Positions 1 through 10,400 of a stretch of 64,000 bases of DNA are shown here, piece after piece. The notes under the pieces are model-generated. The model saw nothing but the letters and a program-made list of their open reading frames with translations. It did not search any database and was not told the DNA's origin. The position numbers and the translations under genes are program-made. The DNA is from Stereum hirsutum FP-91666 SS1. Lineage: Eukaryota > Basidiomycota > Agaricomycetes > Russulales > Stereaceae. The stretch spans positions 864,093 to 928,092 of the forward strand of contig NW_006763150.1 in NCBI RefSeq assembly GCF_000264905.1, read 5' to 3'. Every line of letters begins with the position of its first letter. Position 1 is the first letter of the stretch.

Positions 1-3000
1 TGTGCCCGTCGTTCCCGGCACTCCTGGGCCAGTCGATTCGTACGGCGATGGCGACGCCTTCATCAAAGAATACGGCTTCCCAGGTTCGAAATCTACGCCT
101 TTGTTACTTCTACTTCCAGCGCTGACTAGTTGTGTAATCATAAGTTATCATCAAGGCAGCCATGGGCGGTGGAGGTCGTGGAATGCGAGTCGTCCGTGAG
201 CAATCCGACTTCAAAGAGTCCTTCGAACGTGCTGTCAGTGAGGCCAAGTCTGCCTTTGGTGACGGTACCGTCTTCATCGAACGTTTCCTTGAGCGCCCGC
301 GCCACATCGAAGTCCAGATCCTTGCTGATGGTGTGGGGAACACTGTGCACCTCTTCGAGCGTGACTGTTCCGTGCAGAGGAGGCACCAGAAGGTCGTCGA
401 GGTTGCACCTGCCATGCACCTTCCGGAGGAGGTCAGGCAGGCAATCTTGTCGGATGCGATTAAACTAGCGAAGAGCGTGAAGTATAGAAATGCGGGGACA
501 GCAGAGTTCTTGGTTGACCAGATGGGAAGGCATTATTTCATTGAGATCAACCCGCGTATTCAGGTCGAGCATACTATCACTGGTGAGTTCGCTCTGAAAC
601 ATGTGCAAAGTTGAACGTTATGCTGATGGTAGGTGCAGAGGAGATCACTGGACTCGATATCGTCGCCGCGCAGATTCAAATTGCGGCCGGTGCTACCCTC
701 CCTCAGCTCGGTTTGACGCAGGAGGCTATCACTAAGCGTGGTTTCGCCATTCAGTGCCGTGTCACCACCGAGGACGCGTCGCAGAACTTCCAGCCTGATA
801 CTGGTAAGATCGAGGTGTATCGCAGTGCAGGTGGAAATGGAGTTCGTTTGGACGCTAGCTCTGGTTTCGCGGGCGCTCAGATCACTGTAAGTTTTCAAAC
901 TTCTTATGTGACGTCTCTAGCATGGATGGTGCTCACGCAACTGGGATGCCCCCGTCGGTGGTTTGCAGCCTCACTACGATAGTTTGCTCGTCAAGGTGTC
1001 GGTTAGTGGGACGACGTACGAGGTGGCCCGTCGTAAGATGCTTCGCGCGTTGGTCGAGTTCCGTATCCGTGGTGTCAAGGTACGCCACATCATCCTGTTC
1101 TTTATGTCACAGAATATTCAATAATCTCCGCAATAGACGAACATTCCCTTCTTGTTCCGTCTGTTGACCCACGACGTTTTCATTGGTGGCAAGACCTGGA
1201 CGACGGTATGCGTCCTATGTTATCCGCACATTTCTCACATAACTAAGGCGACTGTCATAGTTCATCGACGATACTCCTGAGCTATTCAAACTCGTGGCTA
1301 GCCAGAACCGTGCTCAAAAACTCTTGGCATACCTCGGCGACGTTGCCGTCAACGGAAGCTCTATCAAGGGCCAAACTGTACGCTTCCTTCCTCGATTGAC
1401 AAAAACTACTCTAACATACTTGACACGTGTAGGGCGAACCTGGCCTCAAGGACGAGATTGTCATCCCTCCATTCCAGAGCCGCGAAGACCCAGAAAACGG
1501 CCCCCCACTTGATGCCTCCGTTCCCTGCACCGTTGGTTGGCGCAACATCATCGTCGAGCACGGTCCCGAAGCGTTTGCCAAGGCTGTACGCGAGTACCCC
1601 GGTACGCTTATCATGGACACGACTTGGCGTGATGCGCATCAGTCGTTGCTGGCGACGAGGCTGAGGACAATCGATATGGTGAACATTGCGAAGGAGACGA
1701 GTTATGCGTTGGCGAATGCGTATTCGTTGGAGTGCTGGGGTGGCGCTACGTTCGATGTGGCGATGAGGTTCTTGTATGAGGATCCTTGGGAGAGGCTGGT
1801 ATGTATATTTCGCTTTTCGTGCAGGCTTACGATTGGTGCTGAGGATAGTGTTGATTTAGCGCACGCTGAGGAAGTTGGTGCCGAACATCCCATTGCAAGC
1901 GCTTGTGCGTGGCGCTAACGGAGTCGGATACACGAGTTACCCGTGAGTGGCGTCGACGGTGTGGCGAGGCGGGGTGGCTAACTGAGTGCTTTTGCAGCGA
2001 CAATGCCATCTATGACTTCTCGAAGAAGGCTGTTGAGAATGGTCTTGATATCTTCCGTGTCTTCGATTCGCTGAACTATATCGGTATGTCCCTTGTATCG
2101 CAACAAAGTGACCCATATTTACTAATACATTTTCGTCGACAGAGAACGTAAGAGAAGCTATGACCAGTCTTTACTCCATGTTCTATTGGTCTGACTGGTT
2201 GCTCATATCCAGATGAAACTCGGTATCGACGCTGCCAAGAAAGCCGGAGGTGTAGTCGAGGCCGTCGTCTGCTACAGTGGTGACGTCGCAAGCAAGAAGG
2301 AGACAAAGTATACCCTTCAATATTACACCGACTTTGTTGACCAGCTTTATGCTGAGGGCATCCACGTCCTTGGCATCAAGGATATGGCTGGTCTGTTGAA
2401 GCCTGAGGCTGCCCGTCTGTGCGTAGCATGATTTTCAGGAACCTCTTCGCCGTTTTGACTCGTTTTGCGTGTTCAGGCTCGTCTCTACCATCCGCGCCAA
2501 ATACCCCGACCTACCCATCCACGTTCACTCTCACGATACGGCTGGTATCTCCACAGCCAGTATGATCGCTGCTGCTGCCGCTGGAGCTGATGTCGTCGAC
2601 GTTGCCATCGACAGTAAGTAACTCTGCCTTAATCCATGCATTTGCAATCGCTCAAAATGTTCATATTACCAGGCATGTCCGGATTGACCTCCCAGCCACC
2701 AATGGGTGCCGTCTGCGGTGCTCTCGAACAGACCTCTCTGGGAACGGGCATACGTTACGCTGATATCCAAGCATTGAACCTCTACTGGACCCAGGTCCGC
2801 CTTCTTTATAGCTGTTTCGAGGCCAACGTCCGCGCGTCCGATTCCAGTGTCTTCGACCACGAGATGCCTGGAGGACAATACACTAACCTGATGGTACGTG
2901 GCGTCGCTGTCATCGACCATCACTAGTGTGTACTCATGGATACAATGCACAGTTCCAAGCAGCCCAGTTGGGTCTCGGAACTCAGTGGACTGGTGAGTGG

Positions 3001-4475
3001 CGTTGCGGTTGTGACGGCAACTTGATGGCTCACCCAGCGTATAGAGATCAAGAAGAAGTACATCGAGGCTAACGAGTTGGTACGTATCCACTTTTGCACC
3101 ATTACACCTCTTCGTGACATTTCAAATGACTGATGGACGTTCCATATGTAGTGCGGAAACATCATCAAGGTTACGCCCTCGTCCAAGGTCGTTGGTGACT
3201 TTGCCCAATGGATGACGCAGAACTCTGTCTCGAAGCAAGACGTGCTTGACCGCGCCGACCAGCTCGACTTCCCATCATCAGTCGTCGAGTTCTTCCAAGG
3301 ATACCTTGGTCAGCCCGTCGGCGGTTTCCCCGAGCCCCTTAGGTCCAAGATCATTAGGAACAAGCCGAGGATCGATGGTCGTCCCGGGACCAACCTGACG
3401 CCCTTGGACTTCAAGAAGATCAAGGCCGAGCTGAGGAGCAAGTTTGGAAAGCACATTACCGACGCGGATGTGACTTCGTATGTGATGTACCCTAAGGTCA
3501 GTAGGGCATGGAGGGCGCACCTGTTCCTCGTGTTGGGTTGGTTTTTGGGTCCGGGTCATTGACGCCATGTGTTTGACAGGTTTTCGAAGATTACCAGGGC
3601 TTCATCGAGAAATATGGTGACTTAAGGTGTGTGGCGATCGTTCCATGTAGAATGCTCGTCTGTGCTATCGCTCACGGCGCGCTTTCCTCCTTTTTTTCAC
3701 GCTTTGTTCTCGATCACTTGCAGTGTCATTCCCACACGTTACTTCTTGGGTCGTCCCAACATCGGCGAGGAGATGCATATCTCCATCGAGAAGGGCAAAA
3801 CCCTGATCATTCGTCTGATGGCTGTCGGACCTGTGGTCGAGGGCCGTGCGCAGCGCGACGTCTGGTTCGAGGTCAATGGCGAAGTGAGTCCGAAAGAAAA
3901 ACTGTCTTGCCTCGCGTTTTTGGGCGTGTCTAATTCGTGTGGCGACAGGTCCGTGCTGTCTCTGTGGAGGACAAGAACTCCGCCGTCGAGACCGTCTCCC
4001 GCGAGAAGGCGACGTCTGACCCTGGGTCTGTGGGTGCACCAATGTCGGGTGTCGTGGTGGAGGTCCGTGTCAAGGAGGGCCAAGAGATCAAGAAGGGTGA
4101 TCCTCTGTGCGGTACGTGCATGTCCCAGTCTCACGTTCGAGCCTCGTACTGAATGCTTTCGCTTTTTTGTGTGGGGCATTCCGCTTACAGTCCTAAGCGC
4201 GATGAAGGTAATGATATGTCTGTCTGCATTTAGACGGACACGCTTGCTGACAATGTCCTGCTCTTTCTCCAGATGGAGTCTGCCGTCACTGCCCCAGTCT
4301 CTGGCCACATCAAACGTGTTGCGGTGCAAGAAGGTCGGTGCCGTGGTCGCATTGCTCTCGTGACCCTTTTTCATTATGAATTGTATTCTGATAAACGCTG
4401 TTTCCTCTTCTTTTTTGCTCCGGCACAGGTGATTCCATCGCGCAAGGCGACCTGACGATTGAGATCGTCCACTGA
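1..4475 (+). CDS. PYC: Pyruvate carboxylase, 5' partial
   Basis: Carboxylates pyruvate to oxaloacetate with ATP, bicarbonate and biotin (anaplerosis, gluconeogenesis; cytosolic in fungi). About 1027 codons are visible, so roughly the first 160 residues lie off the window. Exons: 1-83, 145-582, 639-886, 969-1079, 1137-1205, 1261-1377, 1433-1798, 1860-1942, 1998-2083, 2143-2147, 2213-2418, 2477-2613, 2673-2893, 2953-2992, 3045-3079, 3152-3496, 3580-3626, 3724-3883, 3949-4111, 4191-4207, 4273-4333, 4429-4475; phases agree throughout. Biotin carboxylase signatures come first ([33 protein letters not shown]), then the carboxyltransferase ([15 protein letters not shown]), then the biotinyl domain LSAMKMES. 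An intron falls between the biotinylated Lys and the following Met. Exon 2143-2147 is only 5 nt (AGAAC) and supplies Glu-Asn between DSLNYI and [10 protein letters not shown]; without it the frame breaks. Identification is secure. Confidence 0.97.
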
Positions 4476-5532
4476 TCGAGGGAGACGGATGCCATAAACC
4501 TTGGAAGACCCTTAGCGCTTTTATTCAGGAGAACGTTTTACGAAGGATGGCAAGTTAGACGGGAAGTTTTCAAATGAACAATGTACCAACACTGTTACGA
4601 TCAGTGTGTACTATACATGCATGCGTTTGTGTCGTGTCTATCCTTGTGGTGTGTTTGATCATGTTTTGTTGTAGAAGTCTCTCGAACAAATTACCAATTG
4701 TATTGCTCAATGCTCATTGCTCACCTTTCTGTCGGTCGTCGTTCATGAGCCTCCTATGCGTGTGGTCTGGCCTGTTCGTGGAGGGTGCCGACGTCGTCTA
4801 CACGCTTAAAACTGAATGGACACTTTGATGGTCCACCGGACTATCCTTGTCTTTTGCGAAGGGTTTCCCCGACATGTCTTATTTTTGAGGGGGCTGTGGA
4901 TCTTCCGAGCTGCGAAGGGCTCGACAAGACGGACATGGGCCGTACGCGCGGTCGATGTTTGGGTTTGTCTATTTTTGCATGATGACGACTGTGTGCACAA
5001 AGGCTGCGATGGGAAGCGTAGTCGAAGTGATTGTGGCCGATAGTCTGATCAGGTTATAGGTACGTGAGGACGTGTACTCTCCGACTTCGCTACTGCGTGG
5101 AACCCCTGCCTATCTGGGAAAGTCGGGCAATGATGCTCTGGCCTGTATAGGGATTGAATTGAACCCTACGGCCCTCGAGAAGAGCGATAGGCGTAACTTA
5201 CAGAGTTTCGCGCTAGACATCCGTAGATGAAACAGTTAGGGTCCGATGACGATGTGCTCCTCCAATGAGATTCTTGCCATGAGAATGATTAAATGGAAGG
5301 CATGCGCCGCTGGACTTGCTCACGGATCGTCATGGATTCGAGGGTCTGCCGAGCGAATCCGAGCCAGTGGGTACCCATCCTAGTCAAGGTAAGTACAGGA
5401 ATGGACAATCTAACCGCTTCCAAGTCGTCATTGCTGCCGCGTCTCGTACCGAAGTCGCTGGAAGACAAGCGTTGAGAAAGTCAGAGTGTGGACTGAATTG
5501 AGCGGTGCCCTGTCCAGATGACGCAGACGGCG
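4476..5532. other. Intergenic, no gene seen
   Basis: About 1 kb after the pyruvate carboxylase stop. It presumably holds that gene's 3' UTR. Short open stretches near 5293-5501 read plausibly on either strand, but I could not join them into a model. Confidence 0.4.
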
Positions 5533-6855
5533 TCAATGCGATAACAAGAAGAGATAGAAGCTGATCTGAGAGGAAAGCTGGCGGTTGAACATTTGCAATG
5601 ACGAAAGTTTGCTCAAGAGAAGCGAGTGTGTGAGTGCATCCGAGTTGATGAAGTCCAACGTGTCCGTGTCGCGAGTACTGTACCAGTGACGATATCGAAC
5701 GGTTGACTCGCTAATACGATTGGAGAGAAGAAAGAAGCGGCCACACACAAGAGATAGAAGTTATGGCTGAGTTCAAACGTTCGTATTATGACGACGGAGG
5801 ACTTTTTGCGGTGAACGTGCCTGCAACTTCCTCCGCAGAGAGGCGTAATCGAGCGTGCGCTATACTCAGATCGTAGGAAGCTCGGGACGGCTATGAAGGA
5901 TTTATAACCTTAAATATGCTCACACAAATGTAGATATCGCTCGACAGAGTGTGTACGAGAGCCTCGTTGATGAGTCTAGCCCAGGCCCCCTTCAACCTAT
6001 CCTTACCAATGAGAATCGGTGCGTACTGGTCAACGGCGGCTACTGCAAGACTGTGGACCACGACAAGGTTTGTTGACTGTCGTAAGGTCTCGTCAGGACA
6101 TTGAATGTTGATTCGGCAGTAGATAAGGACTCACTGTGTTCTCTGAGTCTGGATCCTTCGTCTGTCCATGGCCACGATGCATGGGAAAAACGAACTAGAG
6201 CTCTCTGTCGTCTGAGGCTGAGTTAAGCTGTCTGAAATCGCTGAACAGCACAATGAAAATGACCAGAAGGAGTAGGTACATAACACCTTCATTTAGGCAA
6301 ATAGTGACGAGGCACTACTCGAGACACCTAGGTAGTAGACTGAAAATTGGCTGGACTTGACAGGTTGTTTCGCGGAGGATGCTATGAATAACACAACGCA
6401 ACGAGGAGGCGAGGCATAAAACAAAACAATGACGCGCCATATACCTGCGCAAACGGCCGCAAAATGGCGAGTAGAAGTGCTTCCTTCGAGGAACCGGGTC
6501 GAATGCTCATGGTGCATAGCTGACGCCATCCGTGAGTTCTGTCAAGCAAAGATGCTATCGGTGCCAGAGGGACAGCACTCACGTACAACGAGGATCTGGC
6601 CTGGGTCTAGTGCTCTGGATCGAATCTCGACGTCTAGGGCAAGCCGATGCCAGCAAAGAGATGGAGGACATGCAACGCCACATGCGGTCGCCACCTCTAT
6701 GATCAGTGTCGCATAAAACCAACGTTCCCTCATGGAATCGATACCAGTCCCAATGAGAGGTAGAATGGTTTGAGATGAGGTACTCACGACACGTAGCAGA
6801 CGTACCTACCTCCACAAAATCCTTGTTCTGTGTTAGAAAGCCGGAGGGTGATCAT
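5533..6855 (-). CDS. Tentative multi-exon gene, unidentified, possible membrane protein
   Basis: Not recognised; a gene is inferred from chained coding-like segments on the minus strand. From upstream to downstream: a possible start at 6855 (MITLRLSNTEQGF); a segment at about 6730-6600 reading WFYATLIIEVATACGVAC; a segment from about 6541 after a CTTGACAG acceptor reading NSRMASAMHHEHSTRF; a hydrophobic stretch near 6280 (YLLLLVIFIVLFSDF); one near 6200-6135 ending HGQTKDPDSENT before GTGAGT; one near 6086-5925 (VDQYAPILIGKDRLKGAWAR); and an open frame ending at 5533 (DTLDFINSDALTHSLLLSKL). Several joins keep frame at canonical donors and acceptors, but others are ambiguous and the 5' end is uncertain. 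The hydrophobic segments suggest a membrane protein. It converges on pyruvate carboxylase and is divergent from SmB. It could be a real un-modelled gene or a decayed one. Confidence 0.35.
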
Positions 6856-7185
6856 GTTAGTGAGAAAAAGGCTGATGCGTCATAACTTGAACTTGAATAT
6901 CACGAGTGGTCGGTTTCCATATTCCCGATGAAGGGTGGAACGTTTTGTGCAGAAAAAAGAAACTATCGCAACCAATTCGAACATGCGGTGTGGCTCATTG
7001 ACCCGGTTCGACATCGTGGTCGAAGTAAGATGAAGCTTGTCCGGTCGGAGTCGGAAGAGCATAATATATTCGAGACGCGTATTTGCGCGTGTTTGGTCCG
7101 AGTCGCGCTGCAGTGAGCGCGGGGTGTGCACCACGTCCTCGACGTTCCGTCAAGCGTAGACTGTACCCCATCCTACTAGTCCAAC

Positions 7186-7997
7186 ATGGTATCTCTGTCT
7201 TTTCTCTTTGATTGTTAATCGATGACTTACATTCACTCTGTCTTTCTCCATACAGCCTCCCCCAAAATCGAAAGGCGGTAAAATGCTCAGTCTCATCAAC
7301 TGGAGACTGAAGGTCACGATCAACGACGGACGAGCCCTCACCGGCCAGATGCTCGCGTTTGACCGTCACATGAATCTTGTCCTTGCAGAATGCGAGGAGT
7401 TCCGACGTGTCCGACCGAAAAAGAAGGCAGGGGAGGCAGAAGCAGGGCCAGAGCAGGAGATGAAGAGGACACTGGGGCTCGTCATTTTGCGCGGTGAGAC
7501 TGTGGTGAGCATCAGTGTAGAAGGGCCTCCTCCTGTTCAGGACGATGACAAAAAGAGCTCGGTACGTCTCTCTATCTGGTCTCAAGGTATACGGGAAAGA
7601 GGAGGGATTGTACTGATTCGCGTGTGGCGCACATAGCTGCCTGCCGGTCCTGGTCGTGGCATGCCTGCGGGGCGGGGTATGGGAATGATGCCTCCTAGTG
7701 CGTTTTTCTCTAGTCATTGAACACATGCTTTGATCGAGCACGGCTGATTCGTGGTAAACAATATTAGTGGGACCCCCATCTGTCGCCCGTCCACCCATGC
7801 CGTTTGCTCCTCCTGGAATGCCGGGGGCACCACCTGGTTTCCACCCTCCTGGTTTCCCTCCTCAGGGTATGCCCTTCCAAGGTCCACCACCAGGCTTTGG
7901 TGGCCCTCCTCCAGGGTGAGCCTCTATGTCTTCCTTCTTTGTCCACAAGTACTCACTCAATTTGTGTCTGTACAGTTTCCAACCACCCCCGCAGTAG
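7186..7997 (+). CDS. SMB1: Small nuclear ribonucleoprotein SmB
   Basis: Core Sm-ring protein of the U1, U2, U4 and U5 snRNPs; acts in nuclear pre-mRNA splicing. Exons 7186-7188, 7256-7561, 7637-7697, 7768-7915 and 7976-7997 give 179 residues. The Sm1 motif is at about residues 12-50 (LINWRLKVTINDGR, then FDRHMNLVLAE). After an acidic/basic spacer, Sm2 is at about 75-90 (LGLVILRGETVVSI). The C-terminal third is a Gly/Pro/Met-rich tail (PPGMPGAPPGF, ending GFQPPPQ), typical of SmB/B'. The first intron lies directly after the ATG, so exon 1 of the coding region is the start codon alone. The next codons (PPPKSKGGKML) match the usual SmB N terminus, which supports this odd model. A start further downstream (the Met of KML) would lose the basic N terminus. 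Confidence 0.95.
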
Positions 7998-8869
7998 AAT
8001 CTAAAAATTTGTATCATGCTTCTTGTCGTGCACAGCGGATCCTGGTGCCACGGCAAACTCGGGCTGACCTCTTGATCGACACGAGAGGGTGGGTGTTCTC
8101 TTTTTTCTTCAGTCTGCCTGAGCCCCAAACTTTGCAGGCGCTTATGGAGTCCGGTAATAACGGTGGCGTCGACTCTAGCAATGCTGTAGCTTCTTGCGTG
8201 TTTTGCACCCGCTATGTGTATGGTCCGACGACTCATTCTTCCTTTACCTCGCGCTGGGCTCCTCTGGCTCTTCTTACCCAATAATATCCACAACTTTTGT
8301 TCGTGATGAAAACCGATGGCGGGTGTGCGTCTTGTGATAGATCTTCTCCAACTTCAGCGATCTGATTCGCTTTTCGTGCGTCCATTATGGAGCTAACGTG
8401 CCGGTAGCTCAACGGCATAGAAGATGATTTACATGAATCCTCGAAATCTTCACATCGCACGGAACAACCAGTGGTGCGCATTCCCACACTGTTCTCTCAT
8501 CAGCTTCGTTGGTGCCATCTGTACCGAGAAGATGTCGGTCAATCCGGGGCATAGTCCATTGAGTTTTGCTATTTTAACGTGGTCCAGGCTCATGCCACGG
8601 TTCACGACTCTGTGGGGACTGTATGTAGTGGGGGCTTCGCTCGTTTGCATGGTCTGTGCACGGATCTGTGCAGAACGCACGTAGCAGCAGAGTTAGCAGT
8701 ATCACGACGTGGCCGTTTACCACACTCCACCGCACATAGCCTATGGCGAACGCTATGTTCTAAGTATAAAAGGTGCATAGATTGGGACAGGGCTTGCGCC
8801 GTACGGTTCCAGACTGCACATGAATGGCCTAGGCGCATGCTCATATCTCCGTCGCTGTTCTGTAAGGGC
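7998..8869. other. Intergenic, no gene seen
   Basis: Downstream of SmB; presumably its 3' UTR and terminator. I see no convincing coding chain or RNA gene. A tRNA-like word at about 8402 (GGTAGCTCAACGG) lacks a matching T arm. Confidence 0.4.
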
Positions 8870-10400
8870 TTCCCTCTTTGTCTTCTCATGGCTCTAACGA
8901 CCGTCCCATGGGTCTGGTCGTTTCGCACTCTGAGTTTGTGCCTACCGCTCCTGGTTCATACTGCCAGATATTGGCCAGATCCGTGCCCAGCAAAACTAGT
9001 TATGTATGGGGCTTCTTGTATAAAACTTGGTCACCAGAGGGTTTCGGAATACGACCTCGGTTGTTGGTTGCCTCGTTCTGTTTCACACAACCTAAATAGC
9101 ATTCATGAATCTCATAGTATGAACGTTCCATCAGATCCCCCGTCTATATATGCGTATGTCGAAAGATTTCGACCCTCAAGTCGACGGCGACCTGCATTTT
9201 GTTCACGAGAAGTCCTCCTTGCCACCTCACCGTGGGCAGGTGGCACCTGGAGGATCCCTCCTTGGTACGACGGTGCCGGAAACTTGGTCGCGTGGACCAC
9301 GATATCTTTCTCCATTTATTGCATAATGAAGGTCAGACACGGATTTCCGACTGGCTGGGGCTTCGTTTGCGTCCGAAGCCAAGCCCGAGCCGATGACTGA
9401 TGGCACGATCTGGACGATGTGCCCATTGTTCTCCAAATGTGTCAGTGTGCGGCATGCATCGTAGTGTTGCGTGAGTCGAACTTGCCGTGGCTCCGACGTT
9501 CAAAGCGTCGATCGGCGAGATGCGGGCCAGGTGCAAAAAGCAAGAAACTAACAGGAAAATATTATGGGTCATCTGTGAACCCATGGCTCAATGATTTTGC
9601 GGAGACCTCAGCGACCTGCAAGGGAAGTACTTTTCGACAAACATTGGAAGTGTATATCCCAGGCAGTGTGGCAACCGGTACCATTACCTCTCTCGGAGAC
9701 ACTTATTCAGCGTCCAGAGGATTGATTGTCAATCCACTTTTGCTTTTCCTTCGATTCAAACCAGTACGCCATCTGTTGCTCGCAACAGTTATCATCCTCT
9801 TGAAACGTGTCTTGATTCTCCTCAACAGATTTCCACTCACTGCTGATGACGCTCAGACGAGCTGGTCTTTCGTATTATTGACACCGAGGTGGTCCAAGGT
9901 CCACCACGCACCTCGACTGTGCAAGTCGTTTGCAATAAGTTATCTATCGGCTGGAAGGTATTTGTCCTCCCGCGATACCTATGGTATCGGGCACACAGCG
10001 GGTAGTGGGCGTTCCAGATTGTTCCCGGGAGAACAACAACGTTCGATTCGCGTATGACGGCGTGATCGTGGCGCTCGTTTTGCAGTCGACGACGACGGAA
10101 CCATCAGAGGGCGTCGGACAATTCGTCGTCGACCATACCTGTGACCCATGCGAGGCACCCGGACTTTCGAAGGCTTATGAGGCGAGAGGAATTCGAAATA
10201 CGAAATACTTAGCGTGCATTTATGTTTTGATGCGGGGTTCCATGCATCGACGACCGACCGAGCAGCTTATGGCGATCACTGACGTGGAGAAAGAAGAACA
10301 CCGGGATATCCGCGCTTCGTCTGCTCGTCTGGTCGGCCCGACGGTTGCGTATGCTTGGACAGCGCCAGCCTGGATGGTTCGTTCGCCTGCTGACTGCTAG
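8870..10400 (+). pseudogene. Scattered coding-like segments, unidentified, perhaps a decayed gene
   Basis: No family recognised. Several segments on the plus strand have protein-like composition but sit in different frames: about 8880-9000 (RPMGLVVSHSEFVPTAPGSY), about 9155-9322 (DFDPQVDGDLHFVHEKSS), about 9648-9720 (VYIPGSVATGTITSLGD), about 9855-9955 (VFRIIDTEVVQGPPRTSTVQ), and 9999-10400, open to a stop (FAYDGVIVALVLQSTTTEPS). The step from 9955 to the last segment can be made with a GTATTT donor and a CACAG acceptor. Others lack clear splice sites or need a frame change. This fits either an un-modelled multi-exon gene or a broken one, and no function is proposed. Confidence 0.25.

Noticed and set aside
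8400..8480. tRNA-like A box (GGTAGCTCAACGG)
   Set aside because: No matching B box or cloverleaf downstream at the right spacing.
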